Below, piece after piece: positions 35,740 to 46,929 of a DNA stretch of 64,000 nucleotides. Numbering within the stretch: the first letter of the stretch is position 1; every line of letters starts with the position of its first letter. The stretch comes from Paralvinella palmiformis (Eukaryota > Annelida > Polychaeta > Terebellida > Alvinellidae), in assembly GCA_025642065.1 (NCBI GenBank), contig JAODUP010000164.1:62001-126000 (forward strand), written 5' to 3'. The position numbers and the translations under genes are program-made. The notes beneath the pieces were generated by a model, which was not told the origin of the DNA, ran no database searches, and saw only the letters and a program-made list of their open reading frames with translations.

Positions 35740-36576
35740 ATAGAGATTTATTTGTAGATGTTGGCAAATAATTAAATAAAACTATTCTATTTTTATCCAT
35801 CAATGTGTTTTAAGGACATCATAAGACAAAATAAAGGTGCAAATATTTTGTGAATTCTCGTGTTTTTTTAGTATTTTTATTAGGAAGAGATCTTCGGACT
35901 GAAAACGGTCATGTCATGAACGTAAACAAGACTGCATGGCCGCTCCCGCATGATGTTTTTATCGTAAACCTATCATGGAAACTGTCCTTTGTGAGCCAAA
36001 TCAACCTTTCCAATCCCTTACTGCAATGTAAATCTGCGTGTCTGACTTAATTAATATGCCAATGGCTTCATGCAAAGTTCCATTATTTGAAAACGAAATG
36101 CGCGCGTACAGTCTTAAATTCTGATATGCTTCTATAACGTAGCCTTATGGGATTCCAGCGATTCTAACATGCTGAAATGGCCCCCAAACAAGAATCTGTT
36201 AGGCCCGATATCCCATCTAAATATGCTTATACTGCAGTTCTTTAAATGTCGTGCATATGAATATTGTCTTTTAATGTGGACAGAAATCAAGGAATATACT
36301 CGTTGTTTTGAACCAACTACATTCCAAGTTATATAAGTCACATATTGGTCCAGTTTGGGAGTTGATAGTTCTCGGGTTGTTTCTTTATAAGATAATATAC
36401 CGATGGGGCTTTGGCAGCGGTTAATACAGCAATCGCATACATCTTCACACATAATTGTCTCTTTCAATAAATATACACATATAAATATATTTACAATGCT
36501 CAATATACCAACATGAACTATGTCGGAAGTCATTTTTATTTGACTGATATTCTTTCAACTATTATTTAGCTGTCGA
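34601..36576. other. Intergenic region
   Basis: Compound (AT)n(GT)n at 35,588-35,651 and (CT)n(AT)n at 35,685-35,734. Remaining sequence is AT-rich with no gene that I can support. Confidence 0.5.
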
Positions 36577-37000
36577 TTAAAGGGCACCGATGACTTCAGA
36601 ATGGACAGTTTATAATATTTAAGCTATGAATGCATTTGCAATATTATGCACTTTTCTATATGTGCAGTTGGCTGTGTCTTTCCAGAGATCCTGATTATCA
36701 CGTTGAAAACATGTGTTCTCTATGAAAAACACATATAGCGTTCTTTTCTCCTCCTGGAACAACAGAACTGTCATAACTGACTGATTGCTGCTTTGGCATA
36801 CAATTCATCAAAGTTAAAAAGCATAATAAGAAAACACCATTGGTGGTCTCATAGCATTCGAACCGTAAAAAGAAAAACTTAGCTAGGGTCGCACAATCAC
36901 ATATTTAATGTGTGGGTGATCGTTTACACATTTATTATATTTGTGAGCATATAGCTGTATTAGTCTGCAAATTTGAAATGAAGGTGGACTATCCCTTTAA
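36577..37000. mobile_element. Putative TTAA-flanked MITE
   Basis: TTAAAGGG at the left end and CCCTTTAA at the right end, 424 nt apart. Weaker inverted similarity extends inward (GACTTCAGAATGGAC against GATAGTCCACCTTCATT). TTAA borders are the target preference of piggyBac-type elements. No ORF. Confidence 0.45.
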
Positions 37001-37254
37001 AAGTTTGTTTTCCTAAATATTCATGTGCTAATATATAGATTATTGGAAAGGAAATTAAAACAAAAGTGCTGAAGCTTCAATATATATTTCAATTTTAAAC
37101 TCAATCAAGTAGCCGTGTTTAAAGCAATTATTGAACACACCAAAAGACCGCTGTCCGGCCGACTAGCATGCTACTGACATGGATGCGCGATCATAAAGTC
37201 ATTCATCCATACTGATCATTGGCAAATTGGACCGCATAATAGGTGTGTGATGGT

Positions 37255-37365
37255 TTGAAACAGGTTTTAGTCGGGGATAACAATACTGTAAAGCGCAATA
37301 AAACAGCTATCTAGCTGGATAAGTCAAAAGGTACTAAATAAAGCTCCCGTATTATTGTTGTTATT
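37255..37365 (+). mobile_element. SINE family 2, 3' fragment
   Basis: CAATACTGTAAAGCGC, CAGCTATCTAGCTGGATA and a TTATTGTTGTTATTA tail match the 3' half of 24,833-25,110. Confidence 0.55.
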
Positions 37366-38049
37366 ATCTAACTAGCATTTAAGCTGATTTATACATATTC
37401 ACGCACGCACAACACACCCATATGCCATGCATAAACCGATATATATTGTATATGCATGCATTGTATGATACAGTGATGCATGAATCAGTGAATGTTATTA
37501 TTCTTAATAAATCATGTAAGTTTGAATGTTGGTTTTATCCCTATTTTAAATAGTGTATTATGTCTGGTATAACTGTTTGAAATAAAATATGCGCTCCAGG
37601 ATTGTGCAAATATCCACTTATCTAACATAAACAGGCCTATAGATCTACAAGATCCATTGATCGCCTCTGAAACAGATCGCATGTCTGTTGTAGAGTAAGG
37701 ATAACTGACTAAATGTTTCTTTTGGCGTTTAGATATGCCTTACCAAATTCCCTACAACAACGATACTTCTACTGCATTCCTTGAGTTCTTTACATTACTG
37801 ATTTAATAATCTAGCTACCTGATGGTGCGCATTTATATTATAATGCACTGCAAAACATAAAGTTTATGATAATGTATGGTACAGGCCATGCCTTTAATTC
37901 AACCTATTAACGATGTTGAGTGGGGCACTGCCGGAAGTCTCATGTTATTGACAAGTTGTTCATCTCACATCGATTTGTTTATTTCGCATATAGGGTGATT
38001 GTGAGTCATTCACTGAAGAGTTTGGAGTCTAAATTAATATTTATACTAA

Positions 38050-38067
38050 ATGGCAGCAAAGGGAAAG
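38050..38067 (+). CDS. TBC1D15: Candidate first coding exon of the TBC1D15-like gene
   Basis: ATGGCAGCAAAGGGAAAG followed by the donor GTTTGT encodes MAAKGK, phase 0. The first confirmed exon (44,038) starts in phase 0 with LLFSKDGVFVHTT, so the joint would give a short Ala/Gly/Lys N-terminus like that of vertebrate TBC1D15. It is only 18 nt long and could be chance; a 6-kb intron would be needed. Confidence 0.4.
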
Positions 38068-39850
38068 GTTTGTACACTGCTGATATATGCATTTATCATA
38101 AAATCAATTATGACTGTCACAAGATATCTTTCTTGAAATCTTAATTTCGTGCCGAAGGTGAGATGGCCAGATGCGCAATGAAGAGATCGATCATTCGATT
38201 TGAAGCCAGAAGAGTAACGAATTTGTTATCGTTTAACACTCTTCAAGATCAATTTACGGGCGCTTCATATCCAATCTTGCCAAATGTTTTTGTAATTTAG
38301 ATAATAATTATGGGTCTAAACTCAAGACTAAAATAACCGTCTAGATCATAGATCTTTTAGATGTAGTCTAAGCTTACATAGTAGATCTACACCGTCATGT
38401 GACCATGTTATGTAGATTATAATTTAGATCATAGAAAATATGTCCTTACTCACACCATGGCATGTAGAGTATGTGATCACAAAGTTCAAACATTAAAATG
38501 ATATCTGTGGAAACAACTTTCACTTTGGACAAACATTAAAATGCTGCAGAGAGCAATGCTGTAGACTGTAATGTAGGAAATAAGTGGCAAAAGCATTATG
38601 GGACTTTTTAGACCTGAAATTACACCCAAATAGTTTAACTGCAAGATATAGGAAAGTGTGATCTGAAATAGAACAATCTTGGCTAATTTTTACATAACTC
38701 ATTTAACACAAGGCTAATTTAATGGAAATTGTTAATGACGAAAGGCATTTGATAATACTTTAAAAATATCTAATCAAAAGTCCAATTACAGATTGAGTTA
38801 TATAATGAAGAAATACTGATTATGATATGTTATACTCTGTGCAATTTTTAATGTAAAATTTTGTATTAATATTCTCTAGAAAGAAAGGCGAAGAAGGATG
38901 TTCTAATAGCTTCCAACATCCATGTAATTTAGTAATTATTAAAATGATTAACTAGTAATAATTAAAGTTTTAAAACACATTTTGTAATCATTTAGGGTCA
39001 TAGTTCGTATAATTGCTAATCAGCGTATTTCATAATTATCTTCCTAATAATTTTATTAGTTATCTAATTAAATTATTTAGTTGAAGTGGACATTTTAAAA
39101 TTTTATGTGATATTCTGATTTAAGGAATAATTTGTGGGGAGGATATGCTATTACACGTAGGCCTATAATTAATTTGTTAAAATATGAAATTTTTGTTAAA
39201 GAAATTAAAGTTTTTTAAATTGCCTCCAGCTGCAGCTATTCCGGATAGTGGTTTTTCAATCAAAGTAGCAGTTTTTATTGCGTGTGCATTAGGATTACTC
39301 AAAAGATAATCTCCATTAGTTCAAATTTTTGCTTCAACTTTGCTATGTGTATATAGTTAATTCTACATACTGGGCTGCCTACACACTTACTTGTTATACA
39401 CCGGGTGACCAATAGGATGTCAGTATATAAAAAATCTATGGAGAAAAGAAGCAGGAGCTTACACATATATTTTAACACAACAGGGCAACATTTGACAGTA
39501 GGAAAGAAATACATTTTTGATTGCACAATCATATCCAGAAGTTTATGATGAATATAGCCAGATAACCTCTTACCACCAGACTGTTTTTTTAAAGTCTTTG
39601 TGTCCCAGGAAGGGCCCAGATTTATATATATAATTACAACTTCAGTGTTATACTACTAAATCAAACTCCAGTGTTGTTTGATACTACTAAATTTTCCTAA
39701 GCCACATCGAATCACCTGTGCAAAAGTCCTTCATGTTTGTTTGCTTAATACAATAACATACACAGGGGCAACTGTTTTAAGACTTTTATATTATAATACC
39801 CCGCCCAAGATTTTGATGTCTGAAACAAAACATTTATAGATAACCACCAC

Positions 39851-40443
39851 CAGTGTTGCTTCTAGGACATGTTTTTGTGGGAGTCCCGCGATATTTTAAC
39901 GTATGGCGCAAAATAAAAATATCCCAGAAAATATTGCATGTGATGGCGTGCTACCCAAAGAATTTCTTCCAGGCCTATTGATAAGTGGCTGGTATCTGGT
40001 AATGGTGGTTTTTACTGGAATGGGCACAAGAAACAAATTCCTCAATGTGTTGATGAAAATTAAAACATCAAAATGTTCTGTGGCTGACTTTGGCTATAAG
40101 TTAGCTGTAAATATGTGGAAGGAGAAGAAAGCCCGTAGAATATATAAAAAACAAGTCTCATCAATAACATTTTGAAGCATTTCTGTAGTATTGTTTTTTC
40201 ATGTTACAGGTATTAGTGATATGCATACATTTAATTATGCTTACACTATAAAACTATGTGTATAAGTACTTCATATAGGATGCAAGTGTCATCATTTTCA
40301 GTTCAAATATTCCTGGGGGTATGCATTTGTACCACTAAATAGTTATCATGCTATGTGCCCATGTTACATTAAAATTACCCACATTTTTAAAACCGAAGGG
40401 GGAGCCCCCCCACCACATAGGCTAGATCCTAGAAGCAACACTG
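39851..40443. mobile_element. 593-bp hAT-like non-autonomous element
   Basis: CAGTGTTGCTTCTAGGA at 39,851-39,867 and its reverse complement TCCTAGAAGCAACACTG ending at 40,443: perfect 17-nt inverted ends. Flanks are ACCACCAC and CACCACCA, a shifted 8-nt duplication in CCA-rich sequence. The internal 90-aa frame at 39,903-40,175 is not recognisable. Confidence 0.65.
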
Positions 40444-41040
40444 CACCACCAGTGTTTTAGTGTCTGATACTTGATAGTCTATTTTGTGAGTGCTTCATGT
40501 GACAAATACACCCCTATGCTGTTGTTATGTAAACAACAACCATAGAATAGGATCAGTCCAAACTGTGGCAAATAAGTCACTTCTCAGCCACCAATCTCCT
40601 CCCCCATAACTCACCATTAATATGACCTTCTGGAACAACAGGTACAGAAGTGATATAAAGCAACCTAATAAAAACAATTCCCCATCATCCATTTTGGCAT
40701 GGTCAAATAGAATAGACCAGTTTGTCAGCCAATCATAGACCAGTATCAGACCCCTAGGGGCAGAGTGGGAAGAATGACGTGAGAAATGAGGAAGTGGGCG
40801 GGCTGAACCAGGGGTAGCTTTGGGAGGGGGAAGGAAAACTATAATTGCATTGACACGAATTTTAAAGGACAAGAATTGTGCATATCTATTGTTGTTTATT
40901 CCATAATGTAGAGCCTAGACCCATATTACAAAGGCTTAATTATCTTGGTACATGTAAAGATACGTTACAGCAATGAAATTATGTTGTGATGTACGATAAA
41001 AGCATAGTGCAAAAATAAACCAGCTGCTTTGGTGCATGTT
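40444..41040. other. Non-coding intronic/intergenic stretch
   Basis: A moderately GC-rich island (40,720-40,840: CAGCCAATCATAG, GGAAGTGGGCGGGCTG) with an inverted-CCAAT-like motif. A 115-aa minus frame here (40,525-40,872) has no recognisable domain. It could be an unrecognised promoter or a repeat. Confidence 0.3.
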
Positions 41041-41049
41041 TCATTTATT

Positions 41050-42070
41050 GATGTTAAAATCATATACATTTTATATCTCTTACTTGATATTTATTTTGCA
41101 GATCATCATATGCTGGACACTGCATAAGAAAATGAAATTCACATTCTGTTACATAATTATTCTGAAATTTACTACAGTATAAACATATTCACTCCTCTTT
41201 ATGTATTACATTGTGACAATGTCTCCCAGTCTCAATAGCTAATCCATGACTGCTGCATTGAAATTTTGCAATAATCGATATATATATATTTTCTGTTTAT
41301 TATACTTGATAAGTATAATTCTGAAGTTATTTCAATTTTAAGATTTCTAAAAAACGATAGTTTGTATATTTGTTTACAGATTCAGTTCATTCCTGAAGAT
41401 AACAATCTTTCACATGTTGCTTAAATTCAAACATAAATAATCATTTATTACCAACTCCTTGGTTTATCCAAACATGAAACCGTATCTACTTAATAAATTC
41501 TCAATTTTTTGTCACCATGTGGTATGACCCATTTCATGTAAATTATAATCCATTATATAACATTGCTTAACTGATCTATTATCATTCATACTGATTATTT
41601 TCAGCCAAAATTTGATACATTTACTAAAGTAGTTCACATTTAAAGGATAAATGCCACATTTAGCCAATATGGCCGAATTTGATGTTGTATTATTGATACC
41701 ATTTATACAACTTTAATTATATGCATTCAATATGCTCTGTTCTCTCATATCCCCATATCACAGCACCATAACATAACATAGATAATACCATCTTATCAAA
41801 CAAGCTAAAATATGTCGAACATGGTATTCCATTACATGTATAGTGATTCTAATTTTTGCTAATTAATTACAGCCTTAGTTGCTTGCCTTGCTAATGCATC
41901 ATCGTGTTCTATAGTCCACTTCAATAAACTAAAAACAATTCCTAAATATTTATAATATGATACAATATTAAGAAATTTGTCTTTGTAATACCACTTTTCA
42001 GTTTTCTTAATAATTCCACCATTTCGGAATACAATTACTATTAGATTTTTGCAAAATGACATTCATCCCC
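41050..42070 (-). pseudogene. LINE reverse-transcriptase C-terminus relic 1
   Basis: The minus strand at 42,062-41,859 reads VIVFRNGGIIKKTEKWYYKD and VSYYKYLGIVFS, the segment after the RT fingers/palm in many non-LTR elements. Near 41,250-41,060, with frame changes, it reads IETGRHCHN...ECEFHFLMQCPAYDDL, the C-terminal cysteine/histidine motif. Stops and frame shifts throughout; the 5' part is absent, as expected for 5'-truncated LINE insertions. Clade not determined. Confidence 0.75.
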
Positions 42071-43024
42071 CATTTACCACAGTATCATTGTAACAGCTCC
42101 AATTGTTATTTGTAAAGAACATGTACATATGTAATTGAATTATTTTATTTCCGAGGCCATCACAGTTTTACTCCTTTACTTAGTAAGTATTTTACTGTAA
42201 CAAGTGAATGAAAATATGCCAGTACTGAAGGTATATATATGCAAGTACGCCTACTTCTGAGGTGAATTGTCACTGTACACTGTAAGTTACAATAACAGTG
42301 TGCTCATAATCATTGGGTCCTGTTTACTTTGAACTAGCCACTGAAACAAGAGTGTGAAATCATAGTCTCCTCTGTATCAATCTGGTCCGCTTGACTACTG
42401 CCTCATATTTAATTGACTTCCACATTTCTTCCTCCATGTTCAATTTTATGGTTTGCATTTGGTTCGCTGGCACGTCAGTCTGATCTGACTTTGTCAGCTT
42501 CAAATAACTGAAGAGTCTTCAGCTTCTGCAGGTTCTCTGACCTATCCAATGTTCTGTCCAGTAGCAGCTTCCCCAGAATCTATAATGCTGATGTACCTGG
42601 CTGCTGTGCTCTGTCCATTTGCTTCACCCATTTCACCCACTCCTCAACTAGTGACAAGAACTATCAAAACAATTCAATCTATTTTTGGTCAGTTCATACT
42701 AACATACAATGTGCACAAGACATGTTTGCATTCTTGTGACAAATCACTCACAACAGAGACATCTTTTACTATGAAAACAATAGCCATCCCAGCACAACAA
42801 TGTCTGATGGACGTTTCATCTTTTATATCACCTTGTTGCTTTCAGCGATTGTTTACCCCCATTTATCCTACTGTGCACAACAAACGTATCTATAGAACAA
42901 ATTTCACTTGCTGTTACAAGATTTAATGTCGTGATTTCTGCATATAAAGTCTGGCAGTCATGGCCAGTATTCGAATAAAAATTAGATGTAAAATATTCTG
43001 GATTATTTAAATCAAATGTGACTT
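42071..43024. other. Intronic stretch, no gene recognised
   Basis: A 125-aa plus-strand frame at 42,549-42,926 is open but its protein shows no recognisable domain and has no convincing splice sites. Nothing else seen. Confidence 0.4.
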
Positions 43025-43747
43025 ACCATATATACTTGTGTATAAGTCGATTTTTTTGGTAGTGAAAAGGGAGTTCTCAGAAGCACCTCGACCTATACAC
43101 GAGTCATATTTCCTACCAGCTAAAGGAAATACATTTTCGGTCATCCTTGACACACAATACTATTATACTATAGGATTCAACCCAATAAGAGCCAGAGTCA
43201 GAATAAAATCATCATATCACTGCCTACTAATCCATTACTATTCAATAAATAACAATTAATTTTCACCAAACTGTTATTTAGATCTCACAAACATGCTGGT
43301 CTTTATGTAATAATACTTGATAGTCATGCACTGTTACCTACCACTACCTCCAGATGTGTGGTGAAACAATGAATTAATAACACTTGCCTTATTGAAGTTA
43401 CAATCAGGCGTGTTTGTGTGAGTGATAGTTGGAACAAAATCACCATATCTCTGCCTACTAGAGAGTCTATAGTCTTATTCAATAAATTAAGATTCACTTT
43501 CACTAAACTGTTATTTGGATCTTACAAACATGCCAGTCTTTATGTAATAATACTTGATAGTCACGCGCCGTTAACTACTGGTACCACCAGATGATTAGCG
43601 ATAATATAGAAATCACTGTTTACATTGCAAACCTTGCTCGCTACTTGCCGTGAAACAATTAATTAATAGAACTTGCCAGTTGAAGGGAGTCTACAATCAG
43701 GCGTGACAAGTTTGTTTATTTATATTAGTTATAACGTCAAAGCGAAA

Positions 43748-43778
<31 letters not shown>

Positions 43779-44018
43779 CACTGCCGGTAAAGAAATTGAT
43801 ATTGATATATTTATGACGCACTTGCTGAAAACGTGAGTTTGAAACGGCTGGGTCAGCTTTTTCCCAGTGACGACAATGATTCAGATTTTGAGGGATTTTA
43901 AGCCAATACTTGACCTCGACTCATACGCTGAGCATATGCCTGAGAAAAGAATTAATTGCAGGGTCAAAAATTGATCTCGACTTATCTGCCGGATCGACTT
44001 ATACGCGAGTATATACAG
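43025..44018. mobile_element. About 1-kb DNA transposon-like element with TATACTxGxGTATAAGTCGA ends
   Basis: The left end TATACTTGTGTATAAGTCGA and the right end (43,993-44,015), in reverse complement TATACTCGCGTATAAGTCGA, are inverted copies with 18 of 20 matches. Inside, about 43,190-43,350 and 43,420-43,590 are diverged direct repeats of each other (AAACTGTTATTTxGATCT, GTAATAATACTTGATAGTCA). A (GT)n tract is at 43,750-43,778. The right end stops about 20 nt before the acceptor of the exon at 44,038. No transposase. Confidence 0.7.
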
Positions 44019-44037
44019 TGTCTGTTTCCTCTTGCAG

Positions 44038-46929
44038 TTGTTGTTCTCAAAGGATGGTGTGTTTGTGCACACAACAGTAGCCCGAGCTGATGAGGATGCA
44101 TTAGTTGCTGGGAGAATATTTCTCTGGGAGAAGGTAATTGCTTTCTGATTTAGTTATCATTTATTGTTTTTGCTATTTGTGGCATCTAAAGTGATCTTTG
44201 TGCAAAAAATATTTCGGTATGAAATTGTGATAAGTGATGGTAAAATGCAATTTAGTCATCCAAAATGACTACCGTAGTTTGGTAAAAGCATTATATCCCA
44301 AAAGAGTGCTGGTGATCAATTTGAAAAAGAAACAGATGTCTTTTTATCTGAATATTTAAGAAGCTAGAATGAAAATAAACTTCATTTCTTTTATATTAAC
44401 ATGGCTGTAGTGCACCTCCATGGTCTAGTTGGTAGCGCGTTGAACCACAGATCACTACCACCTGAGCTTGAATCTCAGCATGGGCATATCTGAAGGGTGT
44501 TTCATCTTTCACTTGACTTCATTACCTTTGGAGGTTGCATGGCCCATTTAGCCTACTGTGTGCACAAAAGTGGCCATAAAACATCGATTATCATCATCTT
44601 AACATGACTGTCGGTTGTGATTTTAGAGGATTTTGTAAGTCTGTTATGTTTATCATTTTCTTTTAACAGGCTGAAGGGATATTTGTGGAATGGAAAGCTC
44701 TAGATGAGCTTGAAGGGCCTCCAGCTGATAACGAGTGGACAGTTGTTGACACAGTTGGATATAAAGCTGAGAGATGCAGTGAAGATTCTGGTAATTTATT
44801 ACCCGTATGCAGTATTTGACTTGATCAATCCATATGCATGTATCCACACACGCATTCATTAGTGAACAGTATTAGTAAAACCTGATTAGTGTTATGGTTT
44901 TTGATGGTAACTCGAATATTGCACCAGTCTGTAAATAGGTACCAGTTACTACAGAGATGCTTATTTGTTCATCTAATATCAGGGTTAAAAAAAATTCCAA
45001 GACAGTGGAAGAAACAGGTGGGTGTAATATAATTTACTGCAGTGTGGAGTTTTGGTTATATTAACTAGACCAAACATATACCTATGTGAGGTCCTTTGAT
45101 ACACTCAGAAGCAACATATTGTTTCTTTCCACTGTGCAGCAGTATATATAAATGGTTAGTTTTTTTGTTGTAAAATGATGTTGCTTTGATGATTGCACTT
45201 GTCAATAGACAATTCCTGATTGCTTAAAATTTTCATACCAGTAGTAAAACATGTTAGTGCAGCTCAAATATGATTTTAACTACTATAAGTATGAATGATA
45301 CTGATAATTGAAACTCCCCTATATTTAGGTATTTCAACAGTTTTACCAAGTTCCAATTCATTACCACAGAGAGGTAGTGTATACAACTATGCTGCATGTT
45401 GCCTTTTGTAGTAATTTCATCTTGGCATCCCATGCCGCAGTGGTTAGAGCACAGTGCTGCAAATCTTCTGGTTGTGGGTTTGAAACTGGCTCACCCTTAT
45501 GTTTGTGGGATTTCCATAGGGAAATGCCCCTTGGGCATTGATCCCATGTGGGATTTGGGCTGAGACTAAACAACTCAAATCATTAATTACATTAGAAGTA
45601 GACATTTATAATTGGCAATCAGCATCAGTATACCATAAAACTTAGTAAAACATGTACTCAGCAGTATCACTGCTAATAACCTTCAGTTGATATAGATATG
45701 TTACAGGAACTTCCATTTTTATAAATAATAAAATAAATCAATAATATTGTCGGCCTATATTCGGGTTGGTTGCTTTAGTAATTTCATCCAATGCAATCTT
45801 TCCAAATTATCGCTCTAAAATAAGGGGTTTCTTTTACTTTATTCCAGTCAGTATAAAACCTCTTATCTTCTAGGAATGTATAAACCAGAATATACTGCTG
45901 CTGGACAGACATCGGGTCAATTCTACTCAATTCCATTTTGTCAATTCCACATCAAATTTATCAATTCCAATTCCCTTTTTACCATGAGTAGGTACTCCGA
46001 GTACCTACTTGGAATATCTAGTTTATATTCCAAGTAGGATTGTCATGGGAGAAATATTTCTGAATTAAAAAATTAATTTGTGGATTAAATAGAATTTTTG
46101 TAGCAAACTTGAATTCCAAATTTATTAATTTCAATTCCATTTTTTTAAATAAGCAATTCTGGAATTGAATTGAGCCCATGTCTGCACCTGGAAGAAATTG
46201 TCAAACCTTTTTAGTAATATGGATTGCTGAAATTTAAATACAAAGATTAGTGATTTAGTTTCTAGTTTCATGATGAAAAGGTGGACCTTGATTATTCATA
46301 GCATCCAGTATATTTTATGTAAATGTTTAACTTCATCTCAGATACAGTTATGTTTTGTGATATGTATGCACAATGATGTAATGATAGGCTAAATGTTTGA
46401 TGATTTAGAAAGATAAAAGAACAAATTTCCTGCTGTCAAAGCTAGATGTAAATAAAACTGGTGTGTAGTTTTTATAGGCCGACACCCAACTATGTTATTC
46501 TGAGGTTCTTTACATATACATGTTTTTCTAAATGGTTAAATGAATCTTTAAAACTTTTAATTATTACACAAGTTTAAGAATGTGCATTATTAAGGCAATA
46601 CCTTGTATTTAAAACTGTCGGTTGAATGACCGTGCCTGAGTCTGTTTGAGCTTCGATTGGATGATATGTCTGCATTAATTCATTGTGGAATATGTTTTAT
46701 TAGGAACTGTGTCTATGAAGCATGTAAAGAGGTCTGCAAGCCAGACAAAGTATGTCATCAACTTTGATATCAAGGATCTGAAAAGTTTTAAGCGTTCTAA
46801 GCCTAACCTTGGCTGGTCCTATTTGATCTTCATTCTACGTTGTGGTACGACATACCCAGCTCTCCACTTCCATCAGGGTGGTACAAAGGCATTGATTAAA
46901 GAGCTAGAAAAATACCTGATTATCAAGAG
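44038..46929 (+). CDS. TBC1D15: TBC1D15-like N-terminal exons
   Basis: 44,038-44,133 (LLFSKDGVFVHTTVARADED), 44,670-44,790 (AEGIFVEWKALDELEGPPAD) and 46,704-46,929 (YVINFDIKDLKSFKRSKPNL, YPALHFHQGGTKALI). The phases 0, 1 and 2 at their ends fit. Together they form the PH-like N-terminal region typical of TBC1D15/17. Confidence 0.92.

Noticed and set aside
39903..40175. A 90-aa protein-coding gene
   Set aside because: Lies inside a transposon-like element, has no recognisable domain and no splice or promoter support.
42549..42926. A 125-aa gene on the plus strand
   Set aside because: Composition is not protein-like, no domain recognised, and it is inside the presumed first intron of the TBC1D15-like gene.
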